Shown one piece after another: positions 8,164 through 18,120 of a stretch of DNA of 23,698 bases (position 1 is its first letter; each line of letters begins with the position of its first letter). The stretch is from assembly GCA_905207535.1 (NCBI GenBank), contig CAJLLX010000016.1, positions 1-23,698 on the forward strand, written 5' to 3'. This DNA is from an uncultured Muribaculaceae bacterium. GTDB lineage: Bacteria; Bacteroidota; Bacteroidia; Bacteroidales; Muribaculaceae. The notes under the pieces were generated by a model. It worked only from the letters and a program-made list of their open reading frames with translations, searched no databases and had not been told where the DNA came from. The translations under genes and the position numbers were made by a program.

Positions 8164-9978
8164 ATGCGCGAACCATATCTTCCACCCAAAGCCTACAAAA
8201 AGGTGCATCAGTGGTGGCTCAGGCTCCTGATCTGGAGGGAAAAGCACATGAAGGAACGCACCTTCGTGAGCCTGCTGTCGCTCGTGGTGGGCATCGCATG
8301 CGGTCTTGCCGCCATGGTCCTCAAATGGCTCATCCACGTCATCTCCGGTGCACTCATCTCCGACATGAATGTCTCCGAAGGCAACTGGACCTTCATCATC
8401 TACCCGGTCATAGGCGTGCTGCTCGCCACTCTCTACGTGCGCTACGTTGTCCGCGACGACATCTCCCACGGTGTCACACGCGTGCTCTACGCCATCTCCC
8501 AGAATAAGAGCCGCCTCAAGCCCCACAACATGTACACCTCCATCGTGGGCTCCTCCATCACCATCGGTTTTGGCGGATCGGTCGGTGCCGAGGGTCCTAT
8601 CGTCTACACCGGAGCGGCTATCGGCTCCAATCTCGGGCAGGCCTTCCGCCTCTCGCCGCGTGTGCTCATGATTCTGGTGGGCTGCGGAGCCGCCGCCGGC
8701 ATCGCGGGCATCTTCAAGGCCCCCATCGCGGGGATGCTTTTCACCCTCGAGGTGCTCATGCTCGATCTCACCACGGTCACGGTGATGCCGCTGCTCATTT
8801 CGTCGATTTCGGCCGCCTCCGTGGCATATATCTTCACCGGCTACGATCTGGAGTTCTTCTTCGTGCAGAGCGAGCCGTTCATCATGGAGCGTCTCCCCTA
8901 TTTCATCGGCTTAGGAGTGATGTGCGGCCTGGTTTCGCTCTATTTCACCCGGGTGATGTTCACCATGGAGACCTTCTTCCGCAAACGTCTTATCCTCCCC
9001 TGGCGCAAGACGGTGGTGGGATGTGCCATCCTCGCCACACTGGTATTCCTCTTTCCGCCGCTCTACGGCGAAGGCTACGGCGCCATCAATTCGCTCCTCA
9101 ACGGCAACCCGGGCTCCATAGTCGACGGCTCTATCTTCTACGGCGACCGTGCCAACGCCATGTTCATCGTGCTCTATATCGGCATGATCATCCTGCTGAA
9201 GGCTTTCGCCACCTCGGCCACCAACGGCGCCGGAGGTGTCGGCGGCACCTTCGCTCCCTCGCTTTATGTGGGATGCATGACGGGATTTTTCTTCGCCTAT
9301 CTGCTCAATAATCTCGGCTTCGGCCTCGACCTCTCGGTCAAGAATTTCGCCCTCATGGGTATGGCCGGAGTGATGTCGGGTGTGATGCACGCTCCCCTCA
9401 TGGGCATCTTCCTCACCGCCGAGATGACCGGTGGCTATGAGCTCTTCCTCCCGCTCCTCATCGTCAGCACACTGAGCTACGGCACCATCAAGATTTTCGA
9501 GCCATACAGCATCTACACCATGCGTCTGGCACGCCGTGGCGAGCTCCTCACCCACCACAAAGACAAGGCGGTGCTCACCCTGCTGAAAATGAACTCTGTG
9601 ATCGAAAACGACTTCCTCACCGTCACCCCCGACATGAATCTCAAGCAGATGGTCGACACCATCGCACGCTCGTCGCGCAATCTCTTCCCCGTGGTCGACG
9701 AGTCAAACCGCCTCATAGGCGTGGTGCAGCTCGACGACATCCGCAACATCATGTTCCGCCCCGATCTCTACCGCCGCATGCACGTGAGCCGCTTCATGTC
9801 GGTCCCCTCGGCCAAGGTGCAGATCGGCGACACCATGGAGACGGTGATGAAGACCTTCGACGACACAGGAGCCTGGAATCTCCCCGTGGTCGACGGCGAC
9901 AAATATGTGGGATTCGTATCCAAATCAAAGATCTTCAATTCCTACCGGCGTGTGCTCCGCCACTACTCCGAGGATTAA
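8164..9978 (+). CDS. ClC-family chloride channel or transporter with C-terminal CBS pair
   Basis: 604-residue membrane protein: a ClC pore domain (about 30-455) with many hydrophobic helices, then two cytoplasmic CBS domains (about 480-540 and 543-600) that usually sense adenine nucleotides. GSVGAEGP (138-145) carries the gating glutamate E143, and GGTFAPSLYVG (360-370) is the GxFxP anion-binding motif. The GSGIP motif is changed to ISHGV (100-104). Aligned with E. coli ClC at PIAGMLFTLEVL (187-198), the internal proton glutamate E203 corresponds to V197, a substitution associated with ClC channels. Anion passage without tight proton coupling is therefore possible, but this is inference from one alignment. 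Expected roles are chloride or fluoride handling and acid or osmotic adaptation. The start gives a cytoplasmic amphipathic N-terminus. It is 25 nt upstream of ruvA, probably co-transcribed. Confidence 0.94.
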   Translation: MREPYLPPKAYKKVHQWWLRLLIWREKHMKERTFVSLLSLVVGIACGLAAMVLKWLIHVISGALISDMNVSEGNWTFIIYPVIGVLLATLYVRYVVRDDISHGVTRVLYAISQNKSRLKPHNMYTSIVGSSITIGFGGSVGAEGPIVYTGAAIGSNLGQAFRLSPRVLMILVGCGAAAGIAGIFKAPIAGMLFTLEVLMLDLTTVTVMPLLISSISAASVAYIFTGYDLEFFFVQSEPFIMERLPYFIGLGVMCGLVSLYFTRVMFTMETFFRKRLILPWRKTVVGCAILATLVFLFPPLYGEGYGAINSLLNGNPGSIVDGSIFYGDRANAMFIVLYIGMIILLKAFATSATNGAGGVGGTFAPSLYVGCMTGFFFAYLLNNLGFGLDLSVKNFALMGMAGVMSGVMHAPLMGIFLTAEMTGGYELFLPLLIVSTLSYGTIKIFEPYSIYTMRLARRGELLTHHKDKAVLTLLKMNSVIENDFLTVTPDMNLKQMVDTIARSSRNLFPVVDESNRLIGVVQLDDIRNIMFRPDLYRRMHVSRFMSVPSAKVQIGDTMETVMKTFDDTGAWNLPVVDGDKYVGFVSKSKIFNSYRRVLRHYSED

Positions 9979-10003
9979 CCACGCATTTTCCGATTCACCC
10001 ATT

Positions 10004-10585
10004 ATGATATCATACATACAGGGCAACTTAGCCGAGCTCACCCCCACCTATGCCGTCGTCGACAACCACGGCATAGGCTACGAACTAAATATCTCACTCA
10101 CCACCTACTCGGCGCTCGAAAACGTCAGGGAGTGCAAACTTTTCGTGCATGAGGTAATCCGCGAGGACGCGCATATCCTCTTCGGATTCAGCTCCGAAAG
10201 CGAGCGCGCCATCTTCCGCGAGCTCATCGGAGTGAGCGGCGTAGGAGCCAACAGCGCCCGCGTCATCCTCTCATCCATCCCCCCGGCCGAACTCGAGCAG
10301 GTGATCGTCTCCGGCGACGACCGACGCCTCAAAAGTGTCAAAGGTATCGGAGCCAAAACTGCCCAGCGTATAATTGTTGACCTCAAAGACAAAATAAAAC
10401 CCTCCGGAGATACGTTATTTATTCAGTCCGCACCACAGAGCGATGCCTACGACGAGGCTCTCGCCGCGCTCCTCATGCTCGGATTCGCTAAGGCTCAGAC
10501 CGTCAAGGTGCTGACCCGCCTTTTCAAGGACGATCCGGCGCTAAGAGTGGAACTGGCAATCAAAAAGGCTCTCACCATGCTGTAA
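10004..10585 (+). CDS. ruvA: Holliday junction branch migration protein RuvA
   Basis: 193-residue DNA-binding subunit that tetramerises on Holliday junctions and recruits the RuvB motor for branch migration in recombination repair. The N-terminal OB fold (1-62) opens with MISYIQGNLAEL. Two helix-hairpin-helix motifs follow: LIGVSGVGANSARVIL (74-89) and SVKGIGAKTAQRIIVDLK (111-128). A flexible linker (about 133-145) leads to the C-terminal RuvB-binding domain (147-193) with EALAALLMLGF. The frame is open further upstream to an ATG at 9905, but that start would overlap clC by 74 nt and add a non-family tail; the ATG at 10004 gives the canonical N-terminus. It is 25 nt after the ClC gene and 28 nt before sprA. 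I recall ruvA-sprA adjacency in other Bacteroidetes, which would make this a conserved linkage. Confidence 0.97.
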   Translation: MISYIQGNLAELTPTYAVVDNHGIGYELNISLTTYSALENVRECKLFVHEVIREDAHILFGFSSESERAIFRELIGVSGVGANSARVILSSIPPAELEQVIVSGDDRRLKSVKGIGAKTAQRIIVDLKDKIKPSGDTLFIQSAPQSDAYDEALAALLMLGFAKAQTVKVLTRLFKDDPALRVELAIKKALTML

Positions 10586-10613
10586 ATCAGCCCGGTGCCG
10601 CGGCCTATGGTAA

Positions 10614-13600
10614 ATGAGACACAGTAGCTTACACCATATCAGTCACATTGCGCGTCTGGTGGCATTGTCGGTGGTATTTCTTGCCCTGACGGTGTCGTCG
10701 GTGTATTCTTATGCCCAGATCAATGCCGGAGGCTCCGCCCCTGCGCCGGGCAAGCAGCTCGATCCTCCCCCCTTCTATCCGGGTGTTCCCGTGCCGGCCA
10801 ACCCTGCCGACTCTATCATGATGCCCTTCCCGGTGCAGCAGACCGTCCCGGCCAACTATGAGAACCTCATGGAGGACCAGTTTGCCGCCGATCTCGCCTC
10901 ACCCTCAAATATCCGCACCGTGGCCGAGTTCGACCCGGAGACAGGCTACTATGTGATTCGTACCAAACTGGGCGACGCCGACATCACCACACCTTTCCTC
11001 CTCTCAGAGAAGCAATATTCCAACTGGGAGCTCCGCCGACAGCTTCAGGAATACTATCAGGAGCGCAATCAGGCCCTTATAGAGGACAAGGAGAAGCAGC
11101 CATTCAACATTTTCGACATGAATTTCGCCTACGGGCCTCTGGAGAAGATCTTCGGACCCGGCGGCGTATCGCTCAAGACCCAGGGATCGGTGCAGATCAA
11201 GATGGGTGTCAAGAGCAACAAGACTGACAACCCCTCTCTGGCCCTCAATTCGCGCCGCAAGACCTATTTCGACTTCGAGCAGAAGATTCAGGCCACAATC
11301 AGCGCATCGGTAGGCGACCGCATGAACTTCAACATGACCTACAACACCGATGCCACCTTCGATTTCGACTCGAAAAACATAAAACTCGCCTACGAAGGCA
11401 AGGAAGACGACATCGTCAAGAGCATCGAGGCCGGTAATGTGAGCATGACCACCGGGTCGTCGCTCATCCGTGGCTCCACGGCCCTTTTCGGTCTGAAAAC
11501 CAAACTGCAGTTCGGCAAACTCACCGCCACGGCTCTCGTGTCGCAGCAAAACTCCGAGTCGAAGTCGGTCAACACCAAGGGGGGAGCCCAGACCACCGAC
11601 TTTACGGTCAATGCCGACCAGTACGACCAGAACCGCCACTTCTTCCTCTCGCAGTATTTCTACGAAAATTACGACCAGTTCGCCGCTCACCTCCCCTACG
11701 TCTCCTCGGGCATCAACATCACCCGCGTGGAGGTGTGGGTCACCAACAAGAGCGGCCGCTACGAGCAGGCGCGCAATGTGGTGGCTTTCGCCGATATAGG
11801 TGAGTCTACCCGCCTCTCCAACAGCTACTGGACCCCCAATCTGTCGGTTCCCGTCCCCTCCAACAACTCCAACAACCTCCTCTCCGTCATCAAGGAGCAG
11901 TATCCCGACGCCCGCAACATCGACCAGGTGACCCAGGCGCTCGAACCCCTCTCGGCCTTCGGTGTGGAGGGTGGCCGCGACTATGAAAAGGTGGAGAGCG
12001 CCCGCCTCCTCACCGAGAGCGAGTATACGCTCAACAGCACCCTCGGCTACATCTCCGTAAAGAGCCAGATCAACGCCGACGAGGTGCTCGGCGTAGCTTT
12101 CCAATACACCTACAACGGTCAGGTGTATCAGGTGGGCGAATTTTCATCCGACATCACCTCCACCACTCAGTCGCTCTATGTGAAGATGCTCAAGAGCACC
12201 ACCACCGACCCCAGGATGCCCATATGGCGACTGATGATGAAAAACGTCTACTCGCTCGGTGCCTACCAGGTGCAGAAAAGCAACTTCCGCCTCAATGTCA
12301 AGTACCTCAGCGACACCACCGGCACCCAGATCAACTATCTCCCCGTGCCGGGGCTCAACAATCAGTCGCTGCTGCAGGTGATGAACCTCGACCGCATCGA
12401 CTCCAACGAGCAGTCAAACCCCGACGGCTTCTTCGATTTCATTGAGGGATACACCATCCTGGCCTCCACGGGCAAGATCATCTTCCCCGTGGCTGAGCCT
12501 TTCGGCGCATGGCTCGAGAAGAAGATCGGCGACCCGGTGCTCGCCGAAAAATATGTCTACAAGGAGCTCTACGACTCCACCCAGGTGGTGGCGCGCCAGT
12601 TTGCCGATAAAAACAAGTTTGTCCTCGCCGGCTCCTATCAGGCCTCCTCGGGCTCGCAGATCAGGCTCAATGCCATGAATGTGCCCCGAGGGTCGGTCAT
12701 CGTCATGGCCGGAGGCGTGCAGCTGGTAGAAAACTCCGACTATACCGTCGACTATGCCATGGGCATCGTCACCATCACCAATCAGAGCATCATCGACTCG
12801 GGGCAGAGCATCTCCGTCACCCTCGAGAACCAGAGCATGTTCTCCACACAGCGCAAGACCCTCCTCGGAGTCGACCTCCAGTATGCTTTCAACAAGAATT
12901 TCAACATCGGAGCCACCTTCATGCACTTCTCCGAGAAAGCGCTCACCGAGAAGGTCAACATCGGCGACGAGGTGATCAACAACTCTATCTTCGGCTTCAA
13001 CGTATCCTACAATACGAAATTCATGTGGCTGACTAATCTTCTCAACAAGATACCCACCGTCAACGCCACAGCTCCCTCTACGCTCGCTCTCACCGCCGAA
13101 TATGCCCAGCTGGTGCCCCACAAGCAGAAGGCCGGCTCGGCCAAGGGAAGTTCATATGTCGACGACTTCGAGTCGGCGCAGACCGGCGTCGACCTCCGCT
13201 CACCCTATTCGTGGTTTCTCGCCTCCACCCCCTACGATGGCGGCAAGGATCCCCTCTTCCCCGAGGCTGCACTCTCCAATGATGTAGATTACGGCAAAAA
13301 TCGTGCGCTGCTCAACTGGTACTACATCGACCGCATGTTCACCGACCGCAACTCATCCATGGCCCCGGGATATCTGAAGAACGACCTCAAGCAGCAGTCC
13401 AATCCCTATGTGCGCGAGGTCACCTCGCAGGAGATCTTCCCCGGACGTGAGCTCACCTACGGCGAATCCAACACCATCCAGACCCTCAATCTCTCCTTCT
13501 ACCCCAACGAGCGCGGCCCCTACAACCTCGATGCTACCGACATCGACGAGGAGGGCAACCTCCTCAACCCCGAGAAGCGCTGGGGCGGTATCATGCGCCG

Positions 13601-16600
13601 CATGGAAAATACCAACTTCGAGCAGTCGAACATCGAGTATGTGCAGTTCTGGATGCTCAACCCCTTCCTCGATCCCGACAACCCCAACCTGGAGGGTGGC
13701 GATCTCTACTTCAATTTCGGCGAGATCTCCGAGGATATCCTCAAGGACGGTCAGAAGAGCTACGAGAACGGCATCCCCTACGACGGCGACGACCGCTTCC
13801 TGAAGAATACCGTCTGGGGACGTGTCAGCTCCCAGGCTTCGCTCACCTACTCGTTCGACAACAATTCCGGCTCGCGTGCCGTGCAGGATGTCGGCCTCGA
13901 CGGGCTCCGCAACGACGATGAGTTCACCTTCGACTCCTACAAGGATTTCCTCGACCGTCTGCGCACGCGCCTCTCGGCATCGGCCATCGAGCGCATGCAG
14001 AACGATATCTTCTCGCCGCTCAACGACCCCGCGGGCGACAACTACCACTTCTTCCGCGGATACGACTACGACGACATGCGTCTGAGCATCCTCGACCGCT
14101 ACAAGCGCTACAACGGCGTGGAGGGCAACTCTCTCTCACCCGAGGAGGCGTCGGATCCCCTTTACCAGAGCTCGCGCGCCGTGCCTGATGTGGAGGATAT
14201 CAATCAGGACAACACCCTCAACGAGTACGAGCGCTACTTCCAGTATCGCGTCTCCATCCGTCCCGAGGACCTACAGGTGGGCAAAAACTTCATCACCGAC
14301 AAGCAGGTGGCCCACGTGCTCTGCCGCGACGGACAGTATCAGGATGCCGAGTGGTATCAGTTCAAGATACCTCTGAGCGCCTATGAGAAGATTGTGGGCT
14401 CGATCAACGACTTCTCCACCATCCGCTTCGCCCGCATCTTCATGACCGGCTTCAAGAAGACCACCCACCTGCGCTTCGCCACCCTCGAACTGGTGCGCGG
14501 CGAGTGGCGCACATACGATTTCAACCTCAACACCCGCGGCGACGCTCCCGCCGAGGGGGATCTCGACGTGTCGGTGGTCAACATCGAGGAGAACGCCGAC
14601 CGCGAGCCGGTCAACTATGTGCTTCCTCCGGGTGTCACCCGTATCGTCGATCCCGGCCAGTCGCAGATCACACAGCTCAACGAGCAGTCGCTCTCGCTCA
14701 AGGTCTCCGACCTACGGGCCGGCGACGGACGCGGCATCTATCGCGACACCCAGCAGGATTTCCGCAACTACAAGCGCCTGCAGATGTGGGTTCACGCCGA
14801 GAGCCTTATCGACGATGTCACCAACCTCCGTTCGGGCGAGCTCTCTATGTTCATCCGCCTCGGCACCGACGTCAAGAGCAACTTCTACGAGTATGAGGTG
14901 CCTCTGACGCTAACCCCCCACGGCACTTACAGCAACTGGACCGAAGCCGACCGCGCCGCCGTATGGCCCAACTTCATGGATATCAAGCTCCAGAGCCTCG
15001 TCGACCTCAAGAAGGAGCGCAACCGCGCCAAGGCCGAGGAGGGGAGCAACGTGGGCTTCGCCACTCTCTACACCGGCCGCGACCCCGACAACGAGCGCAA
15101 CCGCATCGCAGTGATGGGCAACCCGTCGCTCAGCGACGTGCGCGTCATCCTTGTGGGTGTGCGCAACAACACCAACACCACCAAGGACGGCATAGTGTGG
15201 GTCAACGAGCTTAAGGTGACCGACTTCGACGAGTCGGGCGGATGGGCCGCCAAGGCCAACGTCAACCTCGGTCTCTCCGACATCGCCACAGTCAATTTCG
15301 CCACCCATATCGAGACGGCCGGCTTCGGCAACGTAGACCAGGGGCTCAATTCGCGTCGCCTCGACAACTACGAACAGTACAACATCGCCGTGCAGGGCGA
15401 CGTGGGCCGTTTCCTACCCGAGAAGGTCAAGCTCCGCGCTCCGATCTACTACTCCTACTCCAAGGAGAAGACTACGCCCAAGTACAATCCTCTCGACCAG
15501 GATGTGCTGCTCAAGGACGCCCTCGACGATGCCGCCAACGACCACGAGCGCGACTCCATCAGCGCCTATGCCGTGGAGCACAGCTCGGTGGAGAGCTTCT
15601 CCATATCCGGACTCAAGTTCGACATCACCAGCGCCAAGCCGATGCCGTGGGATCCCTCCAACTTCACCTTCAATTTCTCCTTCAACAAGCAGTCGAAGAC
15701 CAATCCCACCACCGAATACGAGCACACCAATGACTACCGAGGCTCGTTCGCCTACCAATACTCCCCGATGATCAAGGGTCTGCGACCCTTCGGCTGGATC
15801 AAGTCGAAGAACCGCAACCTCAAGTTCTTCAAGGAGTGGGAGATCAACTATCTGCCCAACAGCATCTCTTTCCTCACCAACATGTCGCGCTACTACTACG
15901 AGCAGCAGGTGCGCTCGGAGACCGACGTCATGTTCCAGCTCCCCGTATCGGTGAGCAAAAACTTCCTCTGGGACCGTCAGCTGCAGGTGACTTGGAACAT
16001 CATCAAGTCGCTCAGCCTCTCATTTACCTCCAACACCTCGGCGCGCATCGAGGAGACCGTAGGCGCTGTCAACCGCAAACTCTTCCCCGACCGCTACAAG
16101 GAGTGGAAAGACACCGTGTGGCAGTCGATCCTCTCCATGGGTACCCCCTGGAGCTACAACCAGTCGTTCAACGCCACCTACCGTGCGCCGTTCAACCGCG
16201 TTCCGGTAGTCGACTTCCTCACCGCCTCCGCCACCTACAACGCCACCTACCGCTGGGACCGCGGCGCTGAGGTCGACGGCATCTCGCTGGGCAACACCAT
16301 CGCCAACCAGTCGAGCATCAGCCTCGACGGACGCCTCAATTTCGACGGGCTCTACAATAAGATCCCCTTCGTGAAGGATGTCAACAAGCGATTCGCAAGC
16401 ACCCGCCGCCCGGCCGTGGCCAAGAAGCCCAAGAAATTCGAGCGCACCTTCCAGCTCAAGCCCGACACCACTCTCACCATCCGCCACAACCTCCGCAACA
16501 AGAAGGTGAAAGTGACGGCTGTCACTGTCGACACCAAGGAGAACTATCCCGTGCAGACCCGCGTGGTCGACGCCAACACCGTCGAGATCCTAAATAAAGA

Positions 16601-18086
16601 CGACAAAAACCTCAAATTCACCATCCTCGAGATCCTCAAGGAGGAGAAATCGATATGGCGTGAAGTGGGCGAGTATGCCCTGCGGTTCGTCATGAGCCCG
16701 CGTCAGGCCTCCATCCGCTGGAAACGCACCCGCACGCTCAACGTGCCGCTGTTCCGCAACGATATCGGCAACATCCTCGGCCAGAGGACCGGTCAGGGCC
16801 CCATGTCGCCGGGACTCGACTTCGCCTTCGGTTTTGCCGACGAAAGTTATATCTACAAGGCCAAGGAGCGCGGCTGGCTCATCACCGACGACGGCCAGAC
16901 CTCGCCCGCCATGTGGAGCACCGGCACCGAGCTGAATATCGAGCTGCAACTCGAGCCCGTCAAGGGTCTCAAGATCCAGCTCACTTCCAACCGTACCGAC
17001 AACCGCACCTCGCAGATACAGTTTATGTATGCCGACATGCCCGTGACCCGCAGCGGCTCCTACACCAAGACCCATGTGGCCATCGGCACCGCATTCGGCA
17101 ACCCCAAAGCCGAGGACGGATACTTCAGTCAGCATTTCCAGAACTTCCTCGACTATATCCCCGTGATCCGCTCGCGTGTCGAAGCTCAGTATCACGGCAA
17201 GTCCTACCCCACTGGCGGATTCATGGCCGATAATCCAAATGCCGGCGCCATGTTCAATCCCGAGATCGGCACCGTCAGCGAGACATCGTCGGATGTCCTC
17301 ATCCCGGCCTTCCTGGCTGCCTACACCGGCACTTCGCCACATAAGCAGTATCTCTCGCCCTTCCCCTCGTTTGCCCACGTGCTCCCCAACTGGCGCGTCA
17401 CCTACGACGGCCTCGTGCAGCTCGGCAATCTCAAGAACATCTTCAAGTCGTTCACCCTCAGCCACGCCTACCAGTGCACCTACTCCGTCGGCAGCTACTC
17501 CTCGTATCTCAACTGGCTCTCGGCCGGCGACAACATCGGTTTCACCCTCGACGAGCTCACCGGGCAGCCTATCCCCTCCTCCCCTTACAATATCTCCACC
17601 GTATCCATCACAGAGCGCTTCGCTCCTCTGGCGGGCCTGTCGGCCACATTCAAAAACGACCTCCAGGTCAACGCCGAGTGGCGCGACCAGCGCACCATCA
17701 CCCTCAACTCCTCGGCCGGTCAGGTGGTGGAGGCCACCACTCGCGGCCTCACCGTGGGTGTAGGGTACAAGATTGTCAACTTCAACAGCATCCTCAAGAT
17801 CCGCCGCTCACAGCAGGGCGTCAGCAACGACCTCACCATCAATGCCGACTTCTCCTTCCAAAACACCCAGTCGCTCATCCGGCGCATCGAGAGCAATTAC
17901 ACCCAGGCCACTTCCGGCACACGCACCCTCAACATCAACTTCAACGCCAGCTACGTCCTCAGCCGGCGCCTAACCCTCGCCGCCTACTTTGACCACCAGG
18001 TCAACACCCCCGTGGTCAGCTCCTCGGCCTACCCCACCTCCAACACCTCCTACGGCCTCTCCCTCAACCTCAACCTCGCCCGCTGA
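10614..18086 (+). CDS. sprA: SprA/Sov, outer-membrane translocon of the type IX secretion system
   Basis: 2490-residue outer-membrane protein; the family (SprA in Flavobacterium, Sov in Porphyromonas, about 2400-2500 residues) forms the giant beta-barrel pore through which type IX substrates cross the outer membrane. A signal peptide is clear: basic start, hydrophobic core at 14-31, cleavage likely after A34 (SYA-QIN). Seen along the chain: a beta-rich N-terminal region (about 180-400); a plug-like repeat with NVPRGSVIVMAGGVQL near 680; the SprA hallmark YVDDFESAQTGVDLRSPYSW near 847-866; a D-rich segment around 1090-1200 including an EF-hand-like loop at 1195-1206; and many amphipathic strands to the end. 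The last residues (LSLNLNLAR) resemble a closing strand. A basic insert (about 1920-1945, with KKPKK) is present. The reading frame is intact. No other por/gld genes lie in the window. Confidence 0.97.
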   Translation: MRHSSLHHISHIARLVALSVVFLALTVSSVYSYAQINAGGSAPAPGKQLDPPPFYPGVPVPANPADSIMMPFPVQQTVPANYENLMEDQFAADLASPSNIRTVAEFDPETGYYVIRTKLGDADITTPFLLSEKQYSNWELRRQLQEYYQERNQALIEDKEKQPFNIFDMNFAYGPLEKIFGPGGVSLKTQGSVQIKMGVKSNKTDNPSLALNSRRKTYFDFEQKIQATISASVGDRMNFNMTYNTDATFDFDSKNIKLAYEGKEDDIVKSIEAGNVSMTTGSSLIRGSTALFGLKTKLQFGKLTATALVSQQNSESKSVNTKGGAQTTDFTVNADQYDQNRHFFLSQYFYENYDQFAAHLPYVSSGINITRVEVWVTNKSGRYEQARNVVAFADIGESTRLSNSYWTPNLSVPVPSNNSNNLLSVIKEQYPDARNIDQVTQALEPLSAFGVEGGRDYEKVESARLLTESEYTLNSTLGYISVKSQINADEVLGVAFQYTYNGQVYQVGEFSSDITSTTQSLYVKMLKSTTTDPRMPIWRLMMKNVYSLGAYQVQKSNFRLNVKYLSDTTGTQINYLPVPGLNNQSLLQVMNLDRIDSNEQSNPDGFFDFIEGYTILASTGKIIFPVAEPFGAWLEKKIGDPVLAEKYVYKELYDSTQVVARQFADKNKFVLAGSYQASSGSQIRLNAMNVPRGSVIVMAGGVQLVENSDYTVDYAMGIVTITNQSIIDSGQSISVTLENQSMFSTQRKTLLGVDLQYAFNKNFNIGATFMHFSEKALTEKVNIGDEVINNSIFGFNVSYNTKFMWLTNLLNKIPTVNATAPSTLALTAEYAQLVPHKQKAGSAKGSSYVDDFESAQTGVDLRSPYSWFLASTPYDGGKDPLFPEAALSNDVDYGKNRALLNWYYIDRMFTDRNSSMAPGYLKNDLKQQSNPYVREVTSQEIFPGRELTYGESNTIQTLNLSFYPNERGPYNLDATDIDEEGNLLNPEKRWGGIMRRMENTNFEQSNIEYVQFWMLNPFLDPDNPNLEGGDLYFNFGEISEDILKDGQKSYENGIPYDGDDRFLKNTVWGRVSSQASLTYSFDNNSGSRAVQDVGLDGLRNDDEFTFDSYKDFLDRLRTRLSASAIERMQNDIFSPLNDPAGDNYHFFRGYDYDDMRLSILDRYKRYNGVEGNSLSPEEASDPLYQSSRAVPDVEDINQDNTLNEYERYFQYRVSIRPEDLQVGKNFITDKQVAHVLCRDGQYQDAEWYQFKIPLSAYEKIVGSINDFSTIRFARIFMTGFKKTTHLRFATLELVRGEWRTYDFNLNTRGDAPAEGDLDVSVVNIEENADREPVNYVLPPGVTRIVDPGQSQITQLNEQSLSLKVSDLRAGDGRGIYRDTQQDFRNYKRLQMWVHAESLIDDVTNLRSGELSMFIRLGTDVKSNFYEYEVPLTLTPHGTYSNWTEADRAAVWPNFMDIKLQSLVDLKKERNRAKAEEGSNVGFATLYTGRDPDNERNRIAVMGNPSLSDVRVILVGVRNNTNTTKDGIVWVNELKVTDFDESGGWAAKANVNLGLSDIATVNFATHIETAGFGNVDQGLNSRRLDNYEQYNIAVQGDVGRFLPEKVKLRAPIYYSYSKEKTTPKYNPLDQDVLLKDALDDAANDHERDSISAYAVEHSSVESFSISGLKFDITSAKPMPWDPSNFTFNFSFNKQSKTNPTTEYEHTNDYRGSFAYQYSPMIKGLRPFGWIKSKNRNLKFFKEWEINYLPNSISFLTNMSRYYYEQQVRSETDVMFQLPVSVSKNFLWDRQLQVTWNIIKSLSLSFTSNTSARIEETVGAVNRKLFPDRYKEWKDTVWQSILSMGTPWSYNQSFNATYRAPFNRVPVVDFLTASATYNATYRWDRGAEVDGISLGNTIANQSSISLDGRLNFDGLYNKIPFVKDVNKRFASTRRPAVAKKPKKFERTFQLKPDTTLTIRHNLRNKKVKVTAVTVDTKENYPVQTRVVDANTVEILNKDDKNLKFTILEILKEEKSIWREVGEYALRFVMSPRQASIRWKRTRTLNVPLFRNDIGNILGQRTGQGPMSPGLDFAFGFADESYIYKAKERGWLITDDGQTSPAMWSTGTELNIELQLEPVKGLKIQLTSNRTDNRTSQIQFMYADMPVTRSGSYTKTHVAIGTAFGNPKAEDGYFSQHFQNFLDYIPVIRSRVEAQYHGKSYPTGGFMADNPNAGAMFNPEIGTVSETSSDVLIPAFLAAYTGTSPHKQYLSPFPSFAHVLPNWRVTYDGLVQLGNLKNIFKSFTLSHAYQCTYSVGSYSSYLNWLSAGDNIGFTLDELTGQPIPSSPYNISTVSITERFAPLAGLSATFKNDLQVNAEWRDQRTITLNSSAGQVVEATTRGLTVGVGYKIVNFNSILKIRRSQQGVSNDLTINADFSFQNTQSLIRRIESNYTQATSGTRTLNINFNASYVLSRRLTLAAYFDHQVNTPVVSSSAYPTSNTSYGLSLNLNLAR

Positions 18087-18120
18087 TCCATAACCCATAA
18101 CCCAATAACCAACCATCATC

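Noticed and set aside
9905..10585. Longer RuvA start at 9905
   Set aside because: It would overlap the ClC coding region by 74 nt and add a non-conserved tail; the ATG at 10004 yields the canonical RuvA N-terminus.
11004..12104. 366-codon antisense frame within sprA, and similar ones at 16590-17465 and 12414-13121
   Set aside because: These are codon-bias shadows of sprA. They lack promoters, start contexts and family-like sequence.
18087..18120. Telomere-like CATAACCC repeats between sprA and the next gene
   Set aside because: Only two imperfect units in a 34-nt G-poor spacer; nothing supports a structural or mobile role.
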